DNA of 64,000 bases from Echinometra lucunter (lineage: Eukaryota; Echinodermata; Echinoidea; Camarodonta; Echinometridae): positions 22,924,637 to 22,988,636 of the forward strand of contig CM057171.1 of the NCBI GenBank assembly GCA_029962745.1, read 5' to 3'. The notes under the pieces are model-generated. The model saw only the letters and a program-made list of their open reading frames with translations. It did not search any database and was not told the DNA's origin. This document shows, in pieces, positions 23,617-35,203 of this stretch. Positions within the stretch are counted from its first letter, which is position 1. The number at the start of each line of letters is the position of its first letter. The translations under genes were made by a program, and so were the position numbers.

Positions 23617-24449
23617 CAGTGGCGGCACCAGGATTGTTAAAGTGGGGGGGGGGGGGCAAATGGAGGGCAAACGAAAATGTTGGGGGGGGGGCACCGGCAG
23701 TCAATTTTTTTTTGCGTGTATGGAGATATTGAGCGTGAAGCGCAAGGTTTTTTTTTCCTCTTACACACATTTTAATATCAATTTTGCGAGCAAGCAAAGC
23801 GAGCGAACAAAAAATAACCACTTTTTATTTGTTTTTAATCGCATTTTCGAATAAATATCCTGAAATATGACGAGCGAGCGAAGCGAGCGAGCCAAAAATG
23901 GCTACTTTTCTTCTTTTTAATCGCATTTTAGAAGAGAACTTTATAGATATGACGAGCGAGTGAAGCGAGCGAGCCAAAAATAACCACTTTTTTGGTTTTC
24001 AATCGAAGTTTTGAAGAGCGGAAAATGGTATCAATTTTGCGAGCGAACAAAAAATAACCACTTTTTTTGTTTTTAATCGCATTTTCGAATAAATATCCTG
24101 AAATATGACGAGCGAACGAAGCGAGCCAGCCAAAAATGGCTACTTTTCTTCTTTTTAATCACATTTTAGAAAAGAACTTTAAAGATATGACGAGCGAGCG
24201 AAGCGAGCGAGCCAAAAATAACCACTTTTTTGGTTTTCAATCGAAGTTTTGAAGAGCGGAAAATGGTATTTTAGAGCACTTCACAGCTTGAATATGATGC
24301 TTATGACAACATCTACTTATTTACAAATTACTGTATAATTTTTCTTTTCAGTCCTCAAAATTTCTGGGGGGGGGGCAACTGGGGGGGCAAAGCTTCTGAG
24401 TGGGGGGGGGGGGCAAATGCCCCCCCCCCCCCCCTTGGTGCCGCCACTG
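23617..24449. mobile_element. hAT-type non-autonomous element, 833 bp
   Basis: The ends CAGTGGCGGCACCA and its exact complement are flanked by a perfect 8-bp duplication CAAACATT (23,609-23,616 and 24,450-24,457), diagnostic of hAT-type integration. The interior holds G runs, then two tandem units of about 250 bp. Each unit has gcgagcgaagcgagcgagcc blocks and ataaccactttttt phrases. No transposase is encoded. The same internal blocks occur in the 386-479-bp family with different ends. Confidence 0.92.
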
Positions 24450-25154
24450 CAAACATTATACTATCATCTTCCAATTGAAATATCATATTTAAAAATTTAA
24501 CCAAAATGGTATAACTTTGAAAAGGTACATGTTAATTATGCAAAAGCTTTCAACCTTCACATTATCTTTTCACATCATGCTTTTATATCATTTTAGTTTC
24601 AGTTTTCAAAACTACAAATACTAAAGTAAGTCAAATAAATTACAATTTAACTTACCGATGACTCTTTTCAACAGCTTAACAAAATGAATTTGCACTCTGC
24701 ACATGATTATCTGGCCCTTATGCAGGTAAAATATGTAGACAAATCATGAACTAGCTGCTTTCTGAGAAACAAAGTCAACTTCAAGCTGCAAAAATAGTGA
24801 CTTTCTTACAGCAAACATTGCACAACTGTGCCTGACGAAATCTCAGTAAGGTGTGTCCAAAAATTGCTGTACCCTACTGAGAGTATCCACCCTAGGCTTG
24901 CCTAAAACATCCCATACAGCTGGTTAAAAGTAAAGGCTCAGCGCCCAACAAAAAGATGCAGGGCAAAAGAAATGCCACTAACCTGCACACTTACACCAAT
25001 AGAAGAAAATGCAAATTAGCTCATTCTTTGATGGCTCAATTCAAAGAGCTGTAGATTTAAGAAAAACAAAACAAAACAAAACAAAAAACTGACACTCTTT
25101 CATCATTGCTGAACTGAAATACCTTTTCAGCTGTCTAAAAAAAAAAAAAAGACA

Positions 25155-25395
25155 AAATGCATTTTCTCTGTGACAACCATACTTATTTGTACCTGTTTTT
25201 CTAACGTGCAAAACTCTCCACTCTCCGTGCAGATCAGAGGTCGCATCGCACACCATGTATCAGCTGGAGTGAACGAAAGTTCGCGAGTTGGCATATAAAT
25301 ATTCATGAAGGTGTGCGTGTTAAGGGGAGAATGACCATGTGCGCATGCACCAGTGACAAAAATGTTGTAGAAAAAAAAAAATCCCCTACCGGGCG
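25155..25395 (-). repeat. Inverted repeat arm, partner of 21,690-21,945
   Basis: On the minus strand it carries the same AT-box, ATG, MRPLICTESGE frame and CTLEKQVQ continuation as the partner. The homology ends near 25,395 at a poly-A run. The two arms enclose about 3.2 kb, including the palindrome at 21,949 and the hAT element at 23,617. Confidence 0.65.
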
Positions 25396-25744
25396 ACCAC
25401 ATCGGACCAAACCAATGGGCAAACCCTGGTACCGTCTTTTCAGTGCTGGAATGCAAAAGACCAAACACACTCAATTCTACCAAAGACATTGGATTACAAG
25501 ACAAATTACTCTCGCCTACTTCCGTAGTACGTTTTGGCGAGGGTAAATGCTGTGTTAAAAATGGACTCGGAAAATTGCGTCCGCCATTGGTATAACGTGT
25601 GCAAAGATGTCTAATCTATTCTTGATATTTTGTATCTGAAACTTTGTTTTTTAAGTCTGATTTCAGAACAGAAAAATGGATAGTTAAAAGAACATTTCAT
25701 AAAACTTTTTTTTTCAATAAATGGCACTGTAAATCTTCAGGATA

Positions 25745-26545
25745 TGCCTGCTTTTTGACAGTCACCTGCCATAGGGATAACACGTAAAAACAGGGATTTT
25801 AAGAGTGATTATAGTTCCCCTATTACTGGTTTGAATTTATTTCAAATGTGATTTATATGTAATTTGAGACTTTGGAAAATATTATTAAAGGCTAAAAAAA
25901 ATTCAAAGACTCCCCATAAATTTCGGGTACTATGCATGCTTTTGTCCTAAGAGCTGCCATAGGCTAACACGCAAAACCAGATATTTTTGAAATGTTTTTA
26001 ATTCCCCTAACGTTTATTTGAATTTACAGAAGAAGTAATTTACATAAAATTTCAAACTCTGAAAATATATAATTAAGGCTCCGGGCATCAAATAGACCCC
26101 CTATAAATACCCGGGAATGTGCATCTTTTTTGCCTTGAAAAATTTTGCCAGCCATAGGTTTACACGTGAAAACAAGTAATTTTTGAATAATTACAGTTCC
26201 AATATTACTACTTTGAATTGATTTCAATTGTGATTTATATGTAATTTGAGACTTTGAAAAAGATTACTAGAGGCTCAAAGACTCCCCATAAATTTCGGGT
26301 ACTTTGCATGCTTTTGACCCTCTAGCTGCCATAGGTTAATACGCAAAGACAGGGAATTAGAAATTAAGTTAATTCTCCTAGGATTCATCTAAATATATGG
26401 AAAAAGGTGATTCATACAAAATTTCAAACTCTGAAAATCTATAATTGAACCTTGATGAGTCCAATAGACCCCCCCCATAAATCCCCGGGAATATGCATGC
26501 TTTTGAACAATTTTTTAAATGTTTGTAATACTACACGTGAAACCG
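25745..26545. repeat. Satellite-like tandem array, roughly 190-bp units in an A-B pattern
   Basis: The phrase gccatagg..taacacg recurs near 25,769, 25,954, 26,150 and 26,328, with a decayed fifth near 26,526. Units 1 and 3 share ttcaaatgtgatttatatg, and units 2 and 4 share aaaatttcaaactctgaaaat. The array is therefore a dimeric higher-order repeat of about 375-380 bp. Most units contain ccccataaatttcgggtac or a variant. Confidence 0.8.
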
Positions 26546-27040
26546 TTTGTTGTTGATGACGCACGATATGTGCCTGTACCACGTATTGCAATACGTACGC
26601 GTGCTTCATTTAGGTACTGAAAGTTCTTCGTAAGTATATATTCTTTGATTCTACCTACCGTCCTAACCTGAGACTAGGAGCCCAGCCCAAGTGCAACAAT
26701 GGACAGATGTACAAATGTAATGCATTAGACATCAGTTCAAGTTCAGACGATCATGAAAATCTCCTGCTATTTATGCATTTATTTTTTGCACAATTTTCCT
26801 AGTTAAACTTTTGTATAAGACATAAATAAACATTACTTCATAACTACAGTTACCAATGCTTGATCTAAATGAGTGACAAAGCAAATCAAAGCGTTTATTA
26901 TGATCAAAAAAAATTTGCCTCAAAGGCTCTAGCAGAATGCTCTAGTAAATTGTTACTGATCCAAACGGTCTAAAACATGCAAACCATATCACCTTCTTGA
27001 AACGATTACTACTGCTTTAGCATATTTCATTAGCATATGA

Positions 27041-28126
27041 CAGCCAGTCCGCAAGTCTGTATGCTTAAGAGCAAATAAGCAGGATTCTTGTAAATGCTCT
27101 CGTGGCCAAATTTTCCACCCTATCAAATCTCTTGAATTATGAGACTTTCTTTCTGGAAGAATTTAACTACTTTATCATCAAGTGAAATCATTGGTTGATA
27201 CACCATTGAAAAGAGTAAATATCACACATTTACATTTTTGCATTCATTTTGATAACATATTTGGGGAAATATGTGTAAATTAGGGTGAAAAAAGATGCAT
27301 CAAAAACACAATTCTCTTCCTCTCACTTCTCTTGCAGATTGTGCAAAACGTTTTTATTTTGAGCCCAAATAATATTTACATCAAACTAAAGCTGAAAGTC
27401 TGTATTTTCTAAGAATATCATTCTGTATGTGGGGCACCTTTTAATCGGGTCAAGAGCACACTTTTCCCAACGAAATTCAGGACGAGATTTCTTGATTTTT
27501 TGATTAGCATGAAACTCAGTGTTCTGATTGGCTGAATAAGGCCAGAAACATGCCAGCGCGGTTGTTTTGAACAGATTACCACATGGTGATTGTGACCTTC
27601 AGTGACTCAGCAAGTGACCGTTAGGATTCCAGGATGAGTGTGTGGTCTGAATAGACCAATCACAGAGCAGTATTTATGGTTTTGGGCTGATAATTGCACT
27701 TGGTCTGTGTAAAGTGTGCTCTTGACCCGATTAAATAGCATCATGTGCTAAAATTGGTATTTTCATAAAGCATAGATATTCAGCTTTGTGGTCATGTAAA
27801 TATTATGAGGGCTCAAGTACAAAATGCCTTACAAAATGGCAACTTTTGGCAGGCGAAAAAAAAAATTTTGTATCGTTTCTTAGATCAACAATTTCACCTC
27901 TTCTTCGAAATTTTTCAATAAATCTAAACACATGGCATGAGAGACTGATTATTTATCTTTACATAGATATCAAAAACATCAAATTTGATAAAGTATTAGA
28001 GCAACAAGGGCCAAAATGAAAGTGGTGTTCTGACAGGTTCTAACTCATTAAATATGCAGAGGCTGTTCCGTTCATGCATACCAGTTACGTGAAAGAACCA
28101 CTTTTTGTGGACCTACGGACTGACTG
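27041..28126. mobile_element. Second copy of the outer DNA element (uninterrupted)
   Basis: The ends CAGCCAGTCCGCAAGTC and, inverted, CAGTCAGTCCGTAGGTC are flanked by ATGA (27,037-27,040 and 28,127-28,130). It aligns with 4,692-6,535 minus the 798-bp insertion and adds a short segment near 27,293-27,340. It holds the same internal TTAA element. The ORF at 27,786-28,019 is repeat sequence. Confidence 0.85.
27445..27730. mobile_element. TTAA-target MITE, same insertion as 5,857-6,138
   Basis: The ends TCGGGTCAAGAGCACACTT and complement are flanked by TTAA (27,441-27,444 and 27,731-27,734). It is 286 bp and occupies the same position in the host element as the 5.86-kb copy. The stretch 28,131-29,060 after the host element shows no gene; a G/C-containing patch at 28,930-29,040 is unassigned. 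Confidence 0.8.
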
Positions 28127-29062
28127 ATGACTAGCATTGCCCGTTTAACTGGAATAACGTCATCTACAACAATGCTCACTGAAAATTAACTGTAAGACGA
28201 ATGATTTTCCTGATTCCAGACATAATTCCACACGAAATAAATCTCATTTCGTGACAATATACAAATATATATCTGTTTCATCTTGTGTTTACAATATTGT
28301 GTTATAAGAACATATGTATTTCAGCAATTGTAAGACTGTATAGTCCTGCAAGCTGAATTCTTTCTTTGAAAACAATACAACATTCGAAATGCATTATATG
28401 CAATATATAGAAACTTGCAAGGTAGAAAAAAAAGTTATATGATATTTCGTGATTTGTGCTTTTCCACTCATATTTCCAAGCGAAGCAGTGACATGCTGAG
28501 GATTGACCAACATGACCAATGTCACGGTGGCGAGTGGAAGTTCTAATAAGCGACTATGGTCAACCAGTTAGCGATTTGTCGTATTCTCTTTCAGGGTAAT
28601 TTTCAAATTATTTCATTTGTTTTCATTTCTTTGCAAGAATTAAACACGTAAGTTTCCTGTCTCTTAGAATAAAATTTGATTTTGCAATCATGATCTTGAT
28701 TAGATTTGATTACATGCACTTAGATTGATAATGAATATTCCATTCGGCCCTTTTTGTGAAAAACACAAAATCAACGAAAGTCAAGTAAATTACATAGAAT
28801 ATCGCTCATGTGATAGACAAATATGTTATTTCTTCTTTCTGCTTCGTTTTTCTTTATGTTAATGCTCATCATATTACCTTAGGTCCTGTATTCCTGTGTT
28901 GATGCAATTATATATTGTGATCAGTTATGGTTGCACCAGGTTGGGTTCGGGGAGGAAGGCCTGCGGCCCGAGTTGGTTGTTGTTGTTTTTTTTTTTTGCC
29001 TTTTCCATACCCAGGCTGCCCAGCCTGGTGCTCTCAGGGCCATGTTTATCTATCTACGTACA

Positions 29063-29736
29063 AGACTCTTCTCTTCAAGTCTTCACTTCTCGCCGACTCA
29101 AGCCTCCTCATCTCTTCAACAACTCGATCATCTCACCTCTTCTGGTTTACAGTCCTTTTTAGGACTTCACCCAGTTCTCGAAAGATACTCTGCCCTCTAA
29201 TTTTCCTACTTTCTCGCCTCTCTATTTCACCTCCATCTCTATCCACTTCACTGGCGTAAATCCCGGGGGGATGGGGGGATATATCCCCCCCCCCCACTTT
29301 TTGGAGAGGAGGGGATGGCGTGTACAAATATCCCCCCACTTTTTAAGAAAGAAAATATATTTTAATTAATCCGTTAGTAAAATCTTTGAATATCTGTCAT
29401 AAACAACCATCATATTTTAGAATTTCTATTTGAAAATGCGACTGAAAACAAAAAAGTGGTTATTTTTGGCTCGCTCGCTTCGCTCGCTCGCAAAATAAAT
29501 ATTAAAATGTGTGTAGGTGGTCTGTGGGGGTCAGTGAGGGTGTGTGCTTATACTTAAGTGTGAGATCGACAGAAAAAAAAATCGTCAAAAAAGTCAATCA
29601 TCCCCCCACTCCTCAGAGTGGATTTACGCCGGTGATCCACTTTATCTATAGTCCCTTAGGACTTACCACATGGTGAACCGTAAACCCTTTCTACGAATAT
29701 CCGTACCACCATGCAAACCTTCAAACATCATCTTAT
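29063..29736 (+). mobile_element. Penelope-like element 3' tail fragment, split by a hAT insertion
   Basis: The two flanks (29,063-29,248 and 29,643-29,736) join into a sequence that matches the reverse complement of 47,060-47,350, the tail next to the GIY-YIG ORF at 47.4-48.4 kb. Landmarks are cttctcttcaagtcttc, ggtttacagtcc and gaaccgtaaaccctttc. It is non-coding and a 5'-truncated copy. Confidence 0.8.
29249..29634. mobile_element. hAT-type MITE (CACTGGCGTAAATCC family), copy 1
   Basis: The ends CACTGGCGTAAATCC and, inverted, CACCGGCGTAAATCC are flanked by a perfect 8-bp duplication ATCCACTT (29,241-29,248 and 29,635-29,642). The uninterrupted target is in the Penelope tail at 47,154-47,161. 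The interior contains a C/G-run hairpin next to the end and one gcgagcgaagcgagcgagcc block on the minus strand. Other copies are at 54,121 and 59,576. Confidence 0.93.
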
Positions 29737-29830
29737 GAAAGTACAACCATTTTTTCGTTTTCAGCAGTGGATGTTTACAGTTTTGCAGCCATGATCAAAG
29801 AATATTAATGTGAACAATAAGTTTTTTTGT

Positions 29831-30004
29831 GAAGCAGGAATTAAACTTTCCTTCAGACCTGATCAGTATTCAGGATGGGTCTACGTCAAGCTAGCAAGTG
29901 GCAGTTGGAGTAGACTGTACTATGTTGATTTTCTCTCTTGGTCTGTGTATAATGTGAAGGCTTCGAGCATCTGTTCTCACTTTGTAATCGGGAGCTCAAG
30001 TTGA
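29831..30004 (+). pseudogene. SRCR-type exon remnant with open frame
   Basis: The frame reads GIKLSF then RPDQYSGWVYVKL, SGSWSRLYY and KASSICSHF, and stops at 30,004. It matches the 13,246 exon over its first half. The acceptor AG seen at 13,245 is replaced by a T-rich tract ending in gtgaag, so the splice site may be lost. The domain stops soon after the second conserved segment, so it cannot form a full SRCR fold alone. The stretch 30,060-30,680 has no recognised feature apart from a G10 run near 30,442. Confidence 0.65.
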
Positions 30005-30688
30005 AGTTAAAAAAAAATTCTAGCCATCAGAGAATTTGAAATAATTTCAATAAATGTTCCTGCCTGGAATAGCCAGGGTCTCTCTGTCGAATGTTATATG
30101 AAAAATCAATATTGTACGCTTGAGTGAACAAAAGTACGCCATAACTTTGTGGAAGGGTGCAAAATTTGACTTTGAGAAGAAATGGTTTTTGTTCTGGTTG
30201 GTATCAGCGGGGCTGAGAGAAGTATCAACCCTGACACTGTCTGAGCGCTTATAAATCTTAATATTCTTATGGCTTTGCAAGAATTTTGTAAATGAATTTT
30301 CCTCCTATGTGTTATAACGTCAGAAAGTTAATTTCTTTTGTTCTTTATCTACCTCAGGTTACAAGTACTGAAAAATAACGAACAATGACAAAAGGGTGAA
30401 CATGTTTGGTCAGAGCTGAGCTGAGCCGTGGGGAACCAAAGGGGGGGGGGTGGGAAGTCGAGCTAATAATGCTCAACCGAGAATGAAGAAGAAATGCGTG
30501 TTAGCGCAACAAGAAATCTCGAAAATCGCAGTTACGTAACGAACACAAAAGGAAACACCTTGCGTTCGATACCGAAAAGAAATTCCATATCCTTGTTTGT
30601 GTGTATGTTCTGACATATCTTATCAACATGTCAACATGGGGAAGGATTTGAATACTTGATCGACTGTTTTGCAATAATAGGCTTACTA

Positions 30689-32021
30689 TAGGTTTTCACG
30701 GCCAGTATCATTATTTTGTCATTCAATTTCATATTAGAAGCATTCATTTTTGTCAAATTCGTTCATGCATCAAAATATCGCCATTCAAATTCGTTTTAGG
30801 TCGTTCAAATTGACTAATACATCAATCGATTTTGCATTTGAGCACTCTAAGTCACTAAATGGGCATACGTTTTCGGCAGCGGTCATTCAATTTCGTCTTC
30901 ACAGGCCACCAGCTCATTCCTTACATTCAAATTCGTAAAGGGGCAAACAAATTCATAAAAGAAGCATTAAAATTAGATTTGTAAGGTGTCCAAGTTACAC
31001 TACTTGTACTGTATTTTGAAATGAATCATTAAGTATAGGAGACGTATTCAGTATAGCACCTTTTTTTTCAATCTATGTGAACTACATCAAACTAAGACTC
31101 CAGACCATTTTTTTTTTCCGGGGGTGGGGGAGATGAAAATGTAAAGTGTACAAGGAGAAGCAAATGGACCAGGATTTTCAAGAGGATGTTTCCGCATTTT
31201 AAAAATTGAAAATTTGGAAATCTTGTGCACAATTCTTTTTTTTCCCACAAGATTAGCATGGTAAGGCTAGAAAATTTCAGGGGGAGGGGGTCGATTTAGA
31301 TACAGGGTCTATAAATGAGGTCAGTCGTACATCGAATCTTTTGAAGCCCGGAGAGACTGCATAGAGTTCGCGAATAGCCTGGGTCTTAAACTCGGCAATG
31401 TTGCGTTTATCATTGCTACCTATCTGAGGGAAGGCATACTAAGCAATTACTGATGGAAAGTTCTAGAAAAACTGGAAGGAACGACGAAATGACGGCGAGA
31501 CTGATATGATATGAAATCAAATTAAATATGATCATGATGAAAAGAAGGATTTACGTTGCCGATAACATAGTGTTGAGAAAAAGAAAAATGTGCAGATTAA
31601 AGATAATGATGATGATGATGATGATAATGAAATCAAAGATTAAAAGTAAATGTAAGATTCAATGCTTTAATGGGGGAAAAACAGTCCTGCTTACATGCAT
31701 TTGTGTGTATTATGAAATTGAATGCTCAATTGTGAAAATCGATCTCTCGCAAACGAAATTGAAAGTGCGTTGAGTGCTTATCTCACCCATCGCACGAATT
31801 TGAATGCACAAGTGTGGAAATTCGTGCTCAAATATGAAATTGGATGCTTATATCCGAGTTTGAACTTTGCAGCCATGAATTTGGGTGCCTCAAAACGAAT
31901 ATGAAAAAACAAAACATGAATTTGATTGACCAAAGTCACTCCACCGAGTCAAACACACGAATTTGAATGGACATAAAATGAAAATGAATGACGATTTTAC
32001 GAAACTGGCCGGGAAAACCTA
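30689..32021. mobile_element. 1.3-kb DNA element with many inverted subterminal repeats
   Basis: The inverted ends TAGGTTTTCACGGCCAGT and, read from the right, TAGGTTTTCCCGGCCAGT are flanked by TA. The left 250 bp carry repeated cattcaaattcgt-like motifs. The right 290 bp carry the complementary acgaatttgaatg-like motifs, roughly one per 20-40 bp. Such clustered subterminal copies often serve as transposase binding sites; that role is inferred here. The central ORFs (31,528-31,773 and 31,722-31,904) are low-complexity or repeat sequence. A G-run lies at about 31,120. Confidence 0.75.
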
Positions 32022-32023
32022 TA

Positions 32024-33399
32024 TTAGCAGATCAGATAATTCCGTACCATACAGCAGGCATACTATGGTTATCATGGAATGAATACTAGTAAGCAGTCAT
32101 GCTGACAAAACAACATTAACCAATCAGTCAATCAGTCTGTTAATACCCAATAGGTAAATCAATAAATCAATTAATTAATCAGGAAAATAACCAATCAATC
32201 GTGCACCTATTGCATCCCAAAGACAAGTGAGTTGACACAACTGAATAACTGCAATCTGCTATGCAAACTTGTCTCACGATAATAACTATTTACTTCACTG
32301 AAAAAATACATTAAAACATAGATTTATCATTTCTTTCTCCCACCTGCCAAACAAAACATAACAGGTAAAAATGAATTACAAAATATAAAGTCTCTTCCCT
32401 CAATGAAATGTTCAAAATTTTAGTCACATCGTGAAACTTACACATTTGCATGATTGTAGGTTGCAGTTTTAAAATAATGTCACCTCACTTGCCTCTTGGA
32501 CTGAATGAGTATATGATTGTTTAGCTTCGTTTATGATTGATAGACTAGTGCTTGATCTTTCTACATGACCATGCTTGCTGATTATTTTAACACAACTATA
32601 TTATACCAAATTATATTGTTAAACATTACCCCAAAAATGACGTTAAAACAATAAAGTATGCAATTACTCACTCAAGCATGACATGTTAATGAGACATGTC
32701 ATAATATGTAAGCTCAACAATGGATATCCATTCATAAATCGCCAGAAAGCTGCCAGCACAAATGCTCATTTTTTTTCAAACCGACTTTTGATCCCTCAAG
32801 AGAAGAATCTTTTGACAATTTTGGTGAGATTTGATATAGGAGCCTTTTGGCTCAGGCAATTGTATTGGTAATTTATTTTTCAGCTGTACAACGTAGCGGG
32901 GAAATGTTGCATATGCGTTTACATTTAATGATTACGTAACGTCAGAGTTGCGAGATGCCACGATCTCTCAAAATAAGGGGGTGGCGTTGTTAAAATGAAT
33001 TAAGTAGGGGAATGTTATTGTATCAAGAAGGAATGGAATGCTCGGGAAGGCCTAATTAGAGGGAGCAAAGGGCATGGCAGCCATTTTAGCTTTGTCAGAC
33101 AGCACAATTTAATACATGACTTTAATATATTAAGAAGAGTGAAACACAAGAACGTCTTTTAACAAAAATAGAGAATCAAATAAATTGCATTAAAATACAT
33201 CGAGTTGGGACGATTTATCATTATTTTTTGCGGTAGAGTGTTTGCCTTATACATGTATAGCTTATCTCTTTTATGTTTAATCCTAGGAAATCGATGAGAG
33301 CATGGGCCAAAACACAAAAGTCCGTTGCAGAGTTACGTTTTAGCCTTCAATTTAGGGTACATAAAAGTGAAATATAAGATATTTAATATGTTTTATATT
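32024..33399. other. No gene recognised
   Basis: AT-rich DNA. An (AATC)-like run of ccaatcaatc and aataaatcaat phrases lies at about 32,115-32,200. The short ORF at 32,683-32,871 has no features. Confidence 0.5.
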
Positions 33400-33800
33400 T
33401 GAAGAGTTTATTTCCTAAAAGTTGTTTAATCAACGGAGTGATTTTGAGTAAATGAAGGATTTTTATTTAATCCATTTTCGTTCTTCGAAGGATAATTGTT
33501 TTTGTTTTTTCACAGTTGGAAGTACTAGCATTAGACATGGGGGTATTTTACATATTAACTAAAATGTTTCGAAAAAAGGGGCGCTAAATTCATACAAATA
33601 AAACATGTTTTTATTCTGAAAGAAATGCTATTCATGAAGGAGTTCTTTTATTCTAATTTGTAGATGATTAATGTTCGTACTTCCAACTTTCAAAAGTTTT
33701 GATGTTTCGAAGAAGGAAAACATTTTAAATAAAAAAATCGCAAATCAAACTGTCTTGGATATAAACTAATGTGGATTTAGCGCCCTTTTGAAATGATTTT
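33400..33800. repeat. Imperfect palindrome (foldback-like)
   Basis: Arms at about 33,400-33,541 and 33,666-33,790 are inverted. Landmarks are gttggaagtac, cttcttcgaa and agtttat. Gggcgctaaat also occurs on opposite strands at 33,578 and 33,775. No target duplication is resolved. Confidence 0.5.
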
Positions 33801-34238
33801 TTTTAAAAACATTTTTCTACTCTCCTGATTTTATTCGATTTTTTTTTATCATTATGGCGAAAACTATTCGATATTGCTATTGAAAATAATTTGATTATCA
33901 AAACAGCCCTATGACACCAACAATTTTCAAGATGAAAAAACATTCTGATCAATACCGGCTTGGTCCGTATGGCAGGCTTTTCACAGAAATAATGATATCA
34001 GTATTATGTAGTTTGTGATTTATTGGCAGAGTGTCGTTTGTATTGAATGATGGATGAGGATGTAGTTAATAAGAACTGATAAACGCTACAGTGAACATAT
34101 TGAAAAAATTGACAGTTCACCGGGTATTAAAAAATAAGGGATCTAAAGTAGTAGAGTATATACCAATTCCACAACGCGAGAGGGTAGCAAACTGGGCGCC
34201 ATATGGCGGTGTGTTCATCAGTTTTTACAGTACATAAG

Positions 34239-35195
34239 CAGTTGCGTAACAGCCGGGGGCAGGGGGGGGGGGGCAGAATGCCCCCCCCCTCCCCCCCCCC
34301 CTCCCCCCCTTGAAGGATTTCAGCGGGAAAATCCACCAAACCACCGGGAAAAAAATGAAAGGAAGGGAAAGGAAGAAAAAAAAGAAGGTAGAAAGAAGAA
34401 GAGAGAGGGAAAGAAAACGGGAAGGAAAAAAGAAGAAAGAAAAGAGAAACAAAAGAAATGAGGGAGAATTTAGTACCAAAACCCCGGAGCTTCCTGGAGC
34501 TCCACTCCCTGGACCCCGCACGGGCTTTGCCTCTGGACCCCCCATCAGAGGCCCTAAGGCGGGCCCCCTGGGCCCCACTTGCTACGGGCTTCGCGACAAG
34601 CTACTCGCGGTGCTGGCTCACCCCCGCATATTCTAGTCTAGACTTAATTACGGGAAATTCTTGGCTATGCCCCCCCCCCCATAACAGGCAGAGAACGTAA
34701 GAAGAGCGGGAGCAAACAAGGAACAATCCAAGGAAACTGTGTCGAAGCTTCCCCCTCCCTGCACCCCCCCCCCTCCTCCCGGAGGACAACGCTTCGCATA
34801 CTCACTACCGCCCCCTAAAATCCTAGCTACGTCACTGATTCTAGAATTAGTAGCCGGGAAATTTTTGGCTCTGTCCCGAACCCCCCCCCCCCTCCCCTGA
34901 TAACAGGCAGACGAACGTCAGAAGAGCAGGAGCAGACAAGGAGCAATTCAAAGAAACGTTGGAGTTTCCGCGCTTCGCCCGGGAGAGGGGAAACTCCCCC
35001 CTCTCTGCACCCTCCCCCCTAGGGGAGCGCGCTCAGTAAGTGATTCGCACGCTTCGTGTGTGCACTACCGCCCCCTAAAATGAAATCCTAGCTACGCCGC
35101 TGATTCTACACTTACTTACCGGGAAATTTTTGGCTCTGTCCCCCTCCCCCCCCCCCCCCCCCCCCCTCTGATAACAGGCACCTGTTACGCCGCTG
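34239..35195. mobile_element. hAT-type non-autonomous element, 957 bp, with internal repeats
   Basis: The ends CAGTTGCGTAACAG and, inverted, CAGCGGCGTAACAG are flanked by TACATAAG and TACATAAC, an 8-bp duplication with one mismatch. The interior has a poly-G/poly-C hairpin, a purine tract (34,350-34,455), and at least two tandem-like segments sharing aatttttggctctgtcc, gataacaggcag and ccgccccctaaaat. A relative of the inner segment is at 54,750-54,894. ORFs over the purine and C runs are spurious. Confidence 0.8.
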
Positions 35196-35203
35196 TACAT
35201 AAC

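Noticed and set aside
25745..26545. CRISPR-like array
   Set aside because: Units are about 190 bp of related sequence with no short repeat/unique spacer pattern, and the genome is eukaryotic.
34225..34700. ORFs of 80-117 residues on both strands
   Set aside because: They translate poly-C, poly-G and purine tracts inside a hAT-type element.
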